Positions 9,236-18,470 of a stretch of 64,000 nt of DNA are shown here, in pieces (position 1 is the stretch's first letter; each line of letters begins with the position of its first letter). The translations under genes and the position numbers were made by a program. The notes below the pieces were generated by a model, which saw only the letters and a list, made by a program, of their open reading frames with translations, did no database searches and was not told the origin of the DNA. The stretch comes from Marinifilum caeruleilacunae (GTDB lineage Bacteria; Bacteroidota; Bacteroidia; Bacteroidales; Marinifilaceae), in NCBI RefSeq assembly GCF_013141825.1, contig NZ_RZNH01000002.1, forward strand, positions 215,522 to 279,521. Direction: 5' to 3'.

Positions 9236-10315
9236 ATGAATATCAAATTAAGCTTTGAAGAAAAATACGATGCCATTGGTAAGGCAGAATCTGATTATGA
9301 AGGCGTTTTCTATACTGGCGTGGTGACAACAGGAATCTTTTGCCGACCATCTTGCAGGGCAAGAAAGCCCAAGCCCGAAAATGTGATTTTTTACGATACC
9401 GCCCAACAGGCCATTCAGAATGGTTTTCGTCCATGTAAAATCTGTAAACCTATGGAACAGGCAGGAGAAACGCCCGATTATATCAAAAATCTAATCAATG
9501 AGCTACATGCCGATCCTTATCTAAAAATTAAAGATTACGATTTAAGACAAAGGGGTATAGAGCCAAGTCAGATTCGCAGATGGTTCAAGAAACATCACAA
9601 CATGACCTTTCATGCCTACCAACGTATGATGCGAATTAACAAAGCTTACAACCAGATTCGGGGCGGAAATTCGGTCACCAATACTGCATTTGGAGTAGGT
9701 TATGATTCTTTGAGCGGCTTTAACGAAGGTTATCGCAAGATATTTTCGAACTCACCTACGGGAGATCAATCAAAAAATGTAATCAACATCATCAGGTTTA
9801 CCACCAAACTGGGCCCTATGTTTGCCTGTGCTACAGAAAAAGGCTTGTGCTTGCTGGAGTTTACCGATCGTAGGATGTTGGAAAGAGAATTTCAGGATCT
9901 CTGTAAAAGATTGGATGCAGTGATTCTGCCCGGCCAAAATCCTATACTAAGTCAGGTTCAGGAAGAGATTGCCGAATACATGGAAGGGAAACGATCTAAT
10001 TTTACAGTGCCTCTTCACAGCCCTGGAACCGACTTTCAGAATTCTGTTTGGGACTTACTGAAAAACATTCCTTACGGAGAAACCCGATCGTACCAGGAAC
10101 AAGCCAATTTACTAGGCAAACCCAAAGCTGTAAGAGCCGTTGCCAATGCCAATGGAATGAACCGCATTGCCATTATCATTCCCTGCCACAGGGTAATTGG
10201 TAGTAATGGCGAACTTACTGGTTATGCAGGTGGTTTAGGACGTAAAAAATGGTTGTTGGAGATGGAGAAACAATGCTGCGAATCACCTAAAACTGGAGAA
10301 TCATCTACTAAATAG
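9236..10315 (+). CDS. ada: Ada: methyl-phosphotriester acceptor, AraC-type activator and O6-alkylguanine methyltransferase
   Basis: A 359-residue three-domain alkylation repair and sensor protein. Residues 1-75 are the Zn-bound N-terminal domain with Cys36, Cys40, Cys67 and Cys70 (CRPSC, CKIC), where one Cys accepts methyl groups from phosphotriesters. Residues about 85-175 are the AraC-type HTH region (IRRWFKKHHNMTFHAYQRMMRINKAY; FGVGYDSLSGFNEGYRKIF). Residues about 190-345 are the MGMT domain with the acceptor Cys317 in IIPCHRVIG and the arginine-finger region before it. All key residues are present, so both sensing and suicide repair should work. By analogy to E. coli, methylation would activate its own promoter. 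Confidence 0.95.
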   Translation: MNIKLSFEEKYDAIGKAESDYEGVFYTGVVTTGIFCRPSCRARKPKPENVIFYDTAQQAIQNGFRPCKICKPMEQAGETPDYIKNLINELHADPYLKIKDYDLRQRGIEPSQIRRWFKKHHNMTFHAYQRMMRINKAYNQIRGGNSVTNTAFGVGYDSLSGFNEGYRKIFSNSPTGDQSKNVINIIRFTTKLGPMFACATEKGLCLLEFTDRRMLEREFQDLCKRLDAVILPGQNPILSQVQEEIAEYMEGKRSNFTVPLHSPGTDFQNSVWDLLKNIPYGETRSYQEQANLLGKPKAVRAVANANGMNRIAIIIPCHRVIGSNGELTGYAGGLGRKKWLLEMEKQCCESPKTGESSTK

Positions 10316-10351
10316 TAAGAGTTGGTTGGATCATCGTAAATCTAATCCCTC

Positions 10352-12697
10352 CTAAAAATCAATCACAATTCCAATGGTTGGGATTGGCGCTCCTTCCTCT
10401 TCTACTACCTGTTCCAGACTTCGGGGTTCAATTACATTACCCATATCATCTCTTGCGAGGATATATTCGGGTGCTTCTGGTGTTTTGCGCATAAGCAGGT
10501 TTTGAATCTCTAGAAAAAATTCCAGCGATAGCTTTTTGAAATTGTATTTCTTATCGATTCTTACATCCAACTCGCTAAAAACTCCTAGCTTCTCCTCTCC
10601 CATGCGGCTATAATCCAACACAATTTCAGGATAACGGATCAAGGTCTCATCCAAATTGGTTGGCACAATTGGTGTTTCCCCTGCAAAGCGATATCGGGCA
10701 CTAATCTCCCAGTTTTTCTTTAGCTTATAACCTCCCGTGAACGACAACAAGTGACGACTATCCCAAACCGATGGCAAATACTTACTTCGATCGAATCCGG
10801 TAAACTCGCTATAGAAAAAAGTATAGGCAAACAATCCGTAAAAACGCTTGCTTAATTTTTGCTGAAACTGCAGTTCCAATCCATAGCTTCTGCCTTTTCC
10901 AACAGTCTCTACAGCCTCGTTACCCAAGATTTCGAAATCGGCTCCTTTATTGGCCAGCGATACCTGGTCGACAATGGAAACAGGGTAATCCTCGTATTTT
11001 TTGTAAAAGGCCTCCAGGCTGATACTGGCTGCCGGACCAAGAATTCTTTCCAGGCCCAGTACAAAATGATCACTCCTGGTGTAATCGACATCTTTATTTA
11101 CGAAAGTCCCATTTTCCTGGAATCCCAATATGGTGTAGGGCGCAATCTTGTAATATCTTCCCACCGATGCTTTTACTTTCCAGTCGTCGGTAAACTCGTA
11201 CGACAAGGCCATTCTGGGCGATAAATTAGAGAATATATCGTTCCCCCTGGTGAAGCTATCAGCATCCATTCGTACACCTATCGAGAAATCGAGACGTTCA
11301 TCCAGAAATGTACGTGTAAGATTCGCATAAGCTCCGTATTTCATAAAATCGATCTCGGTTTCGTAGGCATAATTATCGTTCAGGTCCAGAGTAATGTTCT
11401 CATAATCGCTGTATTGAATATTCACCCCGGTTTGAATTTTCCAGTCTTTTTGAAAGTAAGTCAGTCCCCATCGAAGTTTGGTCTCCATTTCGCGGGAATC
11501 ATTCCTGAAATAGAGTCCGCTTTGAGTTCGGTTGTCTTCGTAACGTGAAAAATCGTTCACCAGTAAATTGTTGCTTATGCTGGTTTGCATGAATCCCTTA
11601 CCGGATTTAAACCTGTGTCGCCAGCTTAAACCAATGGTATTGGTTCGTTGTTCGATAAACGGAGCCTGTTCCAAAATCGACAATTCATCTCCTTCAATAT
11701 CCCCACTGGCATCTACTGCAAAGTCGTCAATCGATCCAAGACCAATTAAATTTAAGGTGTTGTAATCATCAATTCGATGTGTGATTTTGTACTGGTAATC
11801 CCAATAATCAGGACGAATAGGCAAACCTACCAATTCGAATAAAAACTGCAAATAGGACCTTCGGGCCGAAATCATGTAACTCGTTTTGCTCTGCTCCTCT
11901 CCTTTTTTAAATAATGGTCCTTCGTGGGTTAAGGCAGCTTCGCTTGCACTCAACCTAAAGTTCGTATGATAGGAAGATTGACTGCCTTCGCGCTGACTAA
12001 ACTGCAAAACCCCAGACAATGCATTATCGTACTGACTGCCAAAAGCAGAAGTCGATAAACTAACATCATCGATAAAGGAAACATTCAACATGCCAACAGG
12101 TCCACCCGAACTTCCCTGTGTACTAAAATGATTGATATTTGGAATCTCTATCCCATCAAGGTAATACACCGATTCGTTGGGTGCTCCTCCACGAATAATT
12201 AAATCGTTGCGAAAACCGCCAGGCGATGGTGAAATTCCAGGAAACGACTGGGCTACGCGGACCACATCATTATTCCCTCCCGGATAGGTAGCAATTTCAA
12301 CTGACGATAAGGTTTGTGTCGACAGTGGCGTTTCTCTAGGTCTTGTAATCTTATTCTGATTGGAAACCACAACTTCCGACAGATTGGTAGCAGACTCTTT
12401 AAGTACAAAATTGTAGAGTTGGTTTCCAACCGATCTTAAGTCGATATTGTATCGGGTCTGACTTTTATATCCCAAATAACTTACCACCAAATTATACGAA
12501 CCCGGTTTTACATTATCGATTTGGTAATATCCCTTCTCGTTGGTAATGGAACCTTGAATTGTATTTTCAAGATAAACCGACGCTCCAATTAAAGCCATCC
12601 CGGTTTCATCTTTCACATAGCCCCTTATGGATGTACTAATTTGTGTAAAGCCTTCGAATGTTAGCAATATCAAAAGTATTGTAAAGAGTTTTTTCAT
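10352..12697 (-). CDS. TonB-dependent receptor with N-terminal CarboxypepD domain
   Basis: A 781-residue outer-membrane receptor: signal peptide about 1-18 (EGFTQ), a CarboxypepD regulatory-like domain about 22-105 (IRGYVKDETGMALIGASVYLENT...), plug about 125-230 (NNDVVRVAQSFPGI, IIRGGAPNESVYYLDGIEIP), and a 22-strand barrel ending in an aromatic residue (IGIVIDF). It is shorter than SusC proteins and has no SusD partner beside it, so it is a classical TBDR of unknown substrate (siderophore, cobalamin or peptide are possible). A terminator at 12775-12807 separates it from the upstream operon. Confidence 0.9.
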   Translation of the reverse strand: MKKLFTILLILLTFEGFTQISTSIRGYVKDETGMALIGASVYLENTIQGSITNEKGYYQIDNVKPGSYNLVVSYLGYKSQTRYNIDLRSVGNQLYNFVLKESATNLSEVVVSNQNKITRPRETPLSTQTLSSVEIATYPGGNNDVVRVAQSFPGISPSPGGFRNDLIIRGGAPNESVYYLDGIEIPNINHFSTQGSSGGPVGMLNVSFIDDVSLSTSAFGSQYDNALSGVLQFSQREGSQSSYHTNFRLSASEAALTHEGPLFKKGEEQSKTSYMISARRSYLQFLFELVGLPIRPDYWDYQYKITHRIDDYNTLNLIGLGSIDDFAVDASGDIEGDELSILEQAPFIEQRTNTIGLSWRHRFKSGKGFMQTSISNNLLVNDFSRYEDNRTQSGLYFRNDSREMETKLRWGLTYFQKDWKIQTGVNIQYSDYENITLDLNDNYAYETEIDFMKYGAYANLTRTFLDERLDFSIGVRMDADSFTRGNDIFSNLSPRMALSYEFTDDWKVKASVGRYYKIAPYTILGFQENGTFVNKDVDYTRSDHFVLGLERILGPAASISLEAFYKKYEDYPVSIVDQVSLANKGADFEILGNEAVETVGKGRSYGLELQFQQKLSKRFYGLFAYTFFYSEFTGFDRSKYLPSVWDSRHLLSFTGGYKLKKNWEISARYRFAGETPIVPTNLDETLIRYPEIVLDYSRMGEEKLGVFSELDVRIDKKYNFKKLSLEFFLEIQNLLMRKTPEAPEYILARDDMGNVIEPRSLEQVVEEEGAPIPTIGIVIDF

Positions 12698-12774
12698 CTT
12701 GATAGCAGGTAAGTTTTTTGTTCTATGCTTTTAAACAATTAAGATAGAAATATGTTTGCAATTATTAACTGTTT

Positions 12775-12807
12775 ATAAACAAGAAAGGAGCCCTAAAAAA
12801 GGGCTCC
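12775..12807 (-). terminator. Terminator closing the polyferredoxin-SusCD-protease operon
   Basis: GGAGCCC (12787-12793) pairs with GGGCTCC (12801-12807) around TAAAAAA; on the minus strand it is followed by a T-rich tail (TTTCTTGTTT). It lies between the 280-residue lipoprotein gene and the TonB receptor gene. Confidence 0.85.
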
Positions 12808-12861
12808 TACACGATAACACTAACTAAATCAGATGTTCTAATAAAACCAAAAATTAGAACT

Positions 12862-13704
12862 CTAATGCTTTTTGTTCTTTACATATCTTTTATACAGACT
12901 ATATGCGTTATCCCAGTTCATACTTACCAAACGAACCTGTTCAGGATTCAAATTCATCATATAATCGGCCTGAGTTTTTCTCATTTCGATAAAATCCTTG
13001 TTCGAATCTTCGAGCATTCCCTTACCAATGATAAACAGATCTTCCGATATACCGATTTCTTCACCCTTGCTAATGGTAATGTGATACAAATTGTCCTTTA
13101 CCTCAGTTTTTGCCAATAACCTTTTAAAAGCTCCCTGAAACATTTGAGCTGCTACCTTTTTTTGCTTGTCGGTAGCATCTTTTACTTTCTCAAAATCTAC
13201 CTTCAAAAAGAAAAAGTATTTGTATTTCTCATGACGTTTTACCGCAGCGAACAAATCTTTGGCAGCACACCCATAAATTTGAACAGAATCTTTACCATGC
13301 TTAATATACAGGCGATTTCGAACATCTTCCATTACCTGCTTTTTTACAGGACCTTTAGTAGTTTCGCTCTTTAAAAATTCCAGGAAGTAATATGGGCGCT
13401 CAAAACCATATTTTTTCGCTTCAATCTTGGCCTCTTCGGGCGATAACATCAGGTTTTTTCCCAATTGGTACCACGAATAATTATCGATATAGAATCGGTC
13501 GTTGGCAATTTTTTCTGCCTTAAACTCTTCAATGCTTTGTCCTCTAGCACTAAGCAAACGAGCTGAATCGTGTTTGTTTACGGTATAGGAATTGATTTCC
13601 TTATCGAAATCAGCCTTAAACTTTGCAATATAAGCCTCATGGTCGTAAGAATTACACGCCGCAACAAGCAAGCTTAATACCAGTAAAATATGTGAATGTT
13701 TCAT
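12862..13704 (-). CDS. Lipoprotein of unknown function with SPEEAK module
   Basis: A 280-residue lipoprotein (lipobox LVAAC, Cys17; mature start CNSYDHEA). I do not recognise the family. The mature region is helical and lysine-rich, with a segment LSPEEAKIEAKKYGFERPYY (about residues 87-106) followed by an acidic/basic helix. The same segment, with the same order of residues, occurs in the 203-residue secreted protein encoded at 26872-27483. The gene is the last of the minus-strand operon, 74 bases after the S46 peptidase, and is closed by the terminator at 12787-12807. Its position suggests a surface or periplasmic accessory to the proteolysis/uptake system; this is inference. Confidence 0.7.
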   Translation of the reverse strand: MKHSHILLVLSLLVAACNSYDHEAYIAKFKADFDKEINSYTVNKHDSARLLSARGQSIEEFKAEKIANDRFYIDNYSWYQLGKNLMLSPEEAKIEAKKYGFERPYYFLEFLKSETTKGPVKKQVMEDVRNRLYIKHGKDSVQIYGCAAKDLFAAVKRHEKYKYFFFLKVDFEKVKDATDKQKKVAAQMFQGAFKRLLAKTEVKDNLYHITISKGEEIGISEDLFIIGKGMLEDSNKDFIEMRKTQADYMMNLNPEQVRLVSMNWDNAYSLYKRYVKNKKH

Positions 13705-13778
13705 AAGTAAATTGTTTAATAGGCTTCGTTATTGTTTTTCAAAATTCTACAGCATCTCTTGCACCCTAAATTTCCGCA

Positions 13779-15938
13779 CTACTTCCACTCTTCGAGCAAA
13801 TTGTCGGCATGCAGCTGATGTTCCAGAACGAATCGAATGTATCGGATATCAACAGCAATATGGCGGGTTAATTCAGGCATATATTTGTAATCGCCAACCA
13901 AGCCATTTCCTGCACGGTCGAAATTCAAACCAATTATTTTTCCCTTGGCATTCAATACCGGACTTCCCGAGTTTCCACCTGTTGTATGGCTATTGCTGAT
14001 AAAACAGGTTGGAATGGCCTTTTTCGATTCTTTTATGGCCTTCTTGCAGGTATCGATATAAGCTTGAGGTGCTGCATACACTTTAGGGTCTTTGCTGTTT
14101 TTTTCTACCAACTCATTCAAATAAGCAATAGGAGCATAATTTTTGCCATCATCCTCAATTCCTAAAATATTACCGTAGGATACTCGTAAAGACCTGTTGG
14201 CATCGGCAATAATTTTTTGCCCGGCCATCATTTCCTTTTTGGCCTGTAAGTACTTGTTGTGATACTTGCCATACTCTTTTCTGATATCCACACGTTGGCG
14301 ATATACCATATCCTTATTGATTAGAAAGTAACTCAGGCACAAATCAAACACAGGATCATTTTGTAGTTTCTTCGCATCTTCCTTTGTGAAGTACTTCAAA
14401 AACTCATTCAATTTCTCTTTCGAAGCAAACATTGAATTGCTGAAAGCATCATCGATATATCGATCGAAATTGCCATTGTATTTGGCTCTGGCCTCTATAA
14501 TAGGTTTTGGCTTGTACTTATCACCCACATTTTCGTCATAAAGTTTCACCAATGTTTTCAGGAATTCTTTTTCTGTTTCCAGATCATAAGCATTAAAGAA
14601 GTTGGAAGCTTCCACTCTTAATCGTCTCAACTCTTTGTTCAGGCGTTTCTCATTTACATTCTTTCGCGAGGCAATTGCATTCAACATGTCGAATTTTCCA
14701 GCAAAAGAAACAAAATTACCCCCTTTTATTCCACCTTCGAATACATACATATTCAGCTTTTCAATGGTATCCAAACGGGCAACACAATCCTCAATTCCCG
14801 GAATCACTTCTGCATATTTCTTTTTCAACTCTTCCGAAGAATTTATCCATTGGGTAAAGGCTTCCTCTTCCTTCCTTTTCAGATTCACAAGGTCCAGTTT
14901 CTCGATTCCACGAAGCTCGGCTTTCCATCTCAGCAAACTGTTCGATGTTTTTGCCATAAAATCTGAATACTTTAACCACAGATCTTCATTCTTGTTCATG
15001 GCCTTGCTAATAATCTCCATTTTGGCCTCTCTGATTTTGATGCCATGATAGTTCGTTACTTCAGCAATTTGCTGAACTGCACGAGCCGTTAAATATTGCT
15101 TGGTACTACCCGGAAAGCCGTATACCATGGCAAAATCACCCTCCTTATATCCTTTCAATGATAATTCCAAATGGTTTACAGGTGTAATTGGCTCGTTTGC
15201 AATTGAATATCTTAAAGACTCATGATTAGCATTTCCATAGACTCTTAGAACAGCAAAGTCAGCCGACTGGCGAGGCCATCTCCAGTTATCGCTTTCACCT
15301 CCAAATTTTCCCAAAGCCAATGGAGGCATAGCTACAATTCTTACATCGCGATAAATCTCGTACACCTCAAGAAACATCTGCGTTCCACCAAAATACGATT
15401 TCACCTTAACTTTGTAATGATTTCCTTCTCTTACCTTTTTGGAAATCTCCTTGGCTCTCTTATCAACCAAACGACTCTTTTCCACATCGCTTAATGATTC
15501 AGTTCCTTTCAGAAGGTTTTCAGTCACATCTTCCAGGCGAACAAGACGTGCCAGAGTTAAACCTTTGGCTGGCAGTTCATCTGTTTTATTCTGCGCATAA
15601 AAACCATCTCTCATGTAGTTCAATTCTTCGCTGCTGTGCTTGTGCAAATAACTCACCACAGTATGATGGTTGGTCAATACCAATCCACTTTCAGAGATAA
15701 ATGATCCGCTACCAGTAAAAGTGGTAGGATTACTTTTGCTACCCAATCCGAGTATGGCATCTTTCAGGCATATTTTATTGATATCGTAAACATCTTCGGC
15801 AGACAATTTAAATCCTGCCTTTTTCATGTCTTTGATATTGTATTTCTTTAGTAATGAAGGAATCCACATTCCCTCGTCTGCTTTCACCGATGCTGCTGAT
15901 AACAGCAGGCAAATCAACAATAATTTAAATCTTAGCAT
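13779..15938 (-). CDS. S46-family dipeptidyl peptidase, DPP11-like specificity
   Basis: A 719-residue exported serine peptidase (signal peptide about 1-20, VKA-DEG), normal length for DPP7/DPP11. Family S46 features are present: N-terminal GMWIPSLL, TNHH around residue 91 with the catalytic His, SDNWRWPRQSADFAVLRVY with the Asp, and GGNSGSP with Ser657. The residue 18 after the Ser is Arg675 (GLNFDR); this corresponds to position 673, where Arg gives DPP11 preference for Asp/Glu at P1 and Gly gives DPP7 preference for hydrophobic residues. It would release acidic dipeptides in the periplasm or at the surface. Lies 94 bases downstream of the metalloprotease gene in the Sus-type operon. Confidence 0.93.
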   Translation of the reverse strand: MLRFKLLLICLLLSAASVKADEGMWIPSLLKKYNIKDMKKAGFKLSAEDVYDINKICLKDAILGLGSKSNPTTFTGSGSFISESGLVLTNHHTVVSYLHKHSSEELNYMRDGFYAQNKTDELPAKGLTLARLVRLEDVTENLLKGTESLSDVEKSRLVDKRAKEISKKVREGNHYKVKVKSYFGGTQMFLEVYEIYRDVRIVAMPPLALGKFGGESDNWRWPRQSADFAVLRVYGNANHESLRYSIANEPITPVNHLELSLKGYKEGDFAMVYGFPGSTKQYLTARAVQQIAEVTNYHGIKIREAKMEIISKAMNKNEDLWLKYSDFMAKTSNSLLRWKAELRGIEKLDLVNLKRKEEEAFTQWINSSEELKKKYAEVIPGIEDCVARLDTIEKLNMYVFEGGIKGGNFVSFAGKFDMLNAIASRKNVNEKRLNKELRRLRVEASNFFNAYDLETEKEFLKTLVKLYDENVGDKYKPKPIIEARAKYNGNFDRYIDDAFSNSMFASKEKLNEFLKYFTKEDAKKLQNDPVFDLCLSYFLINKDMVYRQRVDIRKEYGKYHNKYLQAKKEMMAGQKIIADANRSLRVSYGNILGIEDDGKNYAPIAYLNELVEKNSKDPKVYAAPQAYIDTCKKAIKESKKAIPTCFISNSHTTGGNSGSPVLNAKGKIIGLNFDRAGNGLVGDYKYMPELTRHIAVDIRYIRFVLEHQLHADNLLEEWK

Positions 15939-15965
15939 TTCAATTTCAGTTGTAGGTTTCCCTGT

Positions 15966-15987
15966 TTGATGAATATGAATTCATCAA
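15966..15987 (-). other. Intercistronic hairpin between metalloprotease and S46 genes
   Basis: TTGATGAAT pairs with ATTCATCAA around a 4-base loop. No T run follows, so it is more likely an mRNA processing or stability element than a terminator. Confidence 0.5.
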
Positions 15988-16032
15988 TTATCTTTTCAAT
16001 TCGCTTAATTCTGTACTTGTATGAACTGTATT

Positions 16033-18384
16033 TTAGTTCAGGATATATGTTAGGAAGGTGAAATGCTTTTTCACTTCTTCATTCCCTTTTTCTGTTTTTT
16101 TACTTGCCATATTTTTTACAGCATTCAACTCAGCTTTAATATCAGCCATGATCAAATTATTAAATACATGCCCCCCATCTTTGGCATTGTCTTCTAGCAA
16201 TTTCTGTAAGCCTTTCACGTATTCAACCTGTATATTTCTCATCCAGCTTGTTGCCTGTTTCTTGCTCGAAACCGAAAATACACGTTCTGTGATATCGCTT
16301 AAATATTCGCTAACTGCATAAGGATCGGTCGACTGACTCGAACAGGTATACATTCTCACCAAAACAGCCCTGTTGATTAATCGATTGATGATTTCACCTT
16401 GCGATTTCATAATTTCCCGATCCAAACTTCCCAGCCTTCTCTCAAACTCATTGGTTTTCATCCAGTCGTACTGACTCAATAACTCATCCATGATGTAATC
16501 CAAAGCCTCCTTCTGTTTGTCTCGACTTACCGCTACATATTTTTCAGGATGTGTTTCGTTGGTTACATCGAACTCATACATCCCGCCAAGGCGCGCTTCG
16601 GCATGTTTAAAATACCTGTTGTATTGTTTGATCACTCCTTCATACATCCATTCCAAATGATTGTTTCCAAGCTCATCGGCGGCAGTCCATTCCACAAGGT
16701 TTTTCATAATTAGCTTGGTGTTTGCCGCACCATAACGACTGGCTTTTATCACATCATTTCCTAAAGATTCTGTCAATACCGAAGGATCCAACATGCCATC
16801 ACCCATTCCATTTTTGGTGCCAAACAGGTACATATCATCATTGCTTCTCTCTTCGAACCATTTGTTCAGTGTTGCCTTTTCTTCTTCAGCATTATCGGCA
16901 TTATAAATAGGTTGGTAAGCCCATTTAATGGCAAAATAATCGTATACTCCCAGTAAAGGAGGTGTTAAGCTTACTCCTTTATCTTTTGGCTGTGCGATAT
17001 AATTGTTTCGGGCATAATCCATAATCGAAGCGGCCGTTCCGTATTTTTTTGTAAAACTTGCCGAACGCAATGAATCTACCGGATAAGCATAGGAAGCACG
17101 ATAGTTGTGTTTCATCCCCAGGCAGTGTCCTATTTCGTGAGCAGCTGCGTATCGAATTAGTTCGCCAAGGATCTCATTTGGCACATTTTCCATATTTCCC
17201 CTGATTGCAGGATCGTTAGCCGCAGTCTGAGAAAAACGCCACTGATACAATTTGCTGATTACATTGTGATAGAAAAGCACATCGCCCTGAAGAATTTCAC
17301 CCGAACGCGGATCAACCCAGTGGTTGCCCATGGCATTTGCTTTATCGGTTGTGATGTATCTAAAACATGAATTGGTAAAATCATTGGCATGGAAAGTTGT
17401 ATCGTTTACCGGATAATCTTTTGCTATGATTGCATTCTTAAATCCAATGGCTTCGAATGCCATTTGCCAGTCTTCAATACCAGCTTTAATATAAGGTTTC
17501 CATTTTTCAGGAATCGAATTGTCAACGTAAAATACAATTGGTTTCTTAGGTTCAACCAATTCGCCATTCTGGTGGCGTTTCTCATCTTCTTTTTTGGCTT
17601 CGAGCCTCCATCTTTTAATATAGGTGTAGGATTTAACATCCATATATTCAGATGATAATTCTTTTCTTACTTCTTCGTAATAATTTATCTGCGAACTCCC
17701 TAAACGAGGACGCATTGGTTTTTTGGGAAGCAACACAATAGAGCGATGTAAAGAGCACATAAATTGTTTGCGTTTTCCCATAAATCCCATCTGGCTAACA
17801 ATTTCAACATTGCTATCATAAGCTCGTGCTTCAATGGTTTTTGTAGCTTCAGGAATTACTTTTCCCCTGCTCCCGCCTCCAAAAGGTGAAATCTGAGGAA
17901 TCTGATTGTTAAAGAATTTTGTTACATCGATAACCGATGCATTGTTTTTTGCATTTCTGGCTTCTATTTTAAAAGCAGAATAAATGGTTTGAACATTGTT
18001 TCGATTGAATGAAATACTGATTGGATCGTTTGGATCCATCTGCTTTTCCAGGCTAATAACATGTAGGTAAACAGCTTTGGCATCCTGACTGAATTGCACC
18101 AACATTGGGTTGTGCATCATTTGCCCCGCCACTGCACTCCTGGTAGAACTAATTTCCTCTACCCTGCTGCCAATTAACAAATCTCTTCCCATAATGCTAT
18201 CAGGAATTTCGAGCCACAGCTTGCTGTCATTCATGTGTACGCTTATAAAACCGCTGTCGCTGATATCAGCCTTATTAAGCAAAGGCTGGTACTTTTTAGC
18301 CAATGCCGCATAATTGCTTTGAGCACTTGCCGAAATGCTTAGTGCCAAAATGAAGAAAAGAGTTGATAATGTAAATCGAAACAT
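16033..18384 (-). CDS. Zinc-dependent metalloprotease (DUF5117/DUF4953, metzincin type)
   Basis: A 783-residue exported protein (signal peptide about 1-21, ending SAQ). The N-terminal half resembles DUF5118/DUF5117 (KADISDSGFISVHMNDSKLWLEIPDSIMGRDLLIGSRVEE). At about residues 415-425 lies the metzincin zinc site HEIGHCLGMKHN (HExxHxxGxxH), followed further on by SIMDYARNNYI with the Met-turn. The family has unknown natural substrates but the complete site predicts an active secreted endopeptidase. It follows the Calx-beta-like lipoprotein gene after an 86-base gap that contains a terminator-like hairpin, and precedes the S46 peptidase, so endoproteolysis and dipeptide release would follow each other. 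Confidence 0.9.
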   Translation of the reverse strand: MFRFTLSTLFFILALSISASAQSNYAALAKKYQPLLNKADISDSGFISVHMNDSKLWLEIPDSIMGRDLLIGSRVEEISSTRSAVAGQMMHNPMLVQFSQDAKAVYLHVISLEKQMDPNDPISISFNRNNVQTIYSAFKIEARNAKNNASVIDVTKFFNNQIPQISPFGGGSRGKVIPEATKTIEARAYDSNVEIVSQMGFMGKRKQFMCSLHRSIVLLPKKPMRPRLGSSQINYYEEVRKELSSEYMDVKSYTYIKRWRLEAKKEDEKRHQNGELVEPKKPIVFYVDNSIPEKWKPYIKAGIEDWQMAFEAIGFKNAIIAKDYPVNDTTFHANDFTNSCFRYITTDKANAMGNHWVDPRSGEILQGDVLFYHNVISKLYQWRFSQTAANDPAIRGNMENVPNEILGELIRYAAAHEIGHCLGMKHNYRASYAYPVDSLRSASFTKKYGTAASIMDYARNNYIAQPKDKGVSLTPPLLGVYDYFAIKWAYQPIYNADNAEEEKATLNKWFEERSNDDMYLFGTKNGMGDGMLDPSVLTESLGNDVIKASRYGAANTKLIMKNLVEWTAADELGNNHLEWMYEGVIKQYNRYFKHAEARLGGMYEFDVTNETHPEKYVAVSRDKQKEALDYIMDELLSQYDWMKTNEFERRLGSLDREIMKSQGEIINRLINRAVLVRMYTCSSQSTDPYAVSEYLSDITERVFSVSSKKQATSWMRNIQVEYVKGLQKLLEDNAKDGGHVFNNLIMADIKAELNAVKNMASKKTEKGNEEVKKHFTFLTYILN

Positions 18385-18423
18385 TTGTTGTTATTTATAG
18401 TTCTGTGGGTTGTTTCTGTTTGT

Positions 18424-18461
18424 TGAAAAAAGGATAAGTGACCGGCTTTCGCCGATCACTT
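18424..18461 (-). terminator. Intra-operon terminator or attenuator after the lipoprotein gene
   Basis: On the minus strand AAGTGATCGGC pairs with GCCGGTCACTT (one U-G pair) closed by a GAAA tetraloop, followed by ATCCTTTTTTC. It is a full rho-independent terminator by form, so the downstream peptidase genes are probably expressed by partial read-through at a lower level than SusC/SusD/lipoprotein, or from a promoter of their own. Confidence 0.75.
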
Positions 18462-18470
18462 TTAGTTGAA

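Noticed and set aside
11568-11765. Short plus-strand open frames inside the TonB receptor and SusC genes
   Set aside because: They are shadows of long genes on the other strand with strong family evidence; no independent signals.
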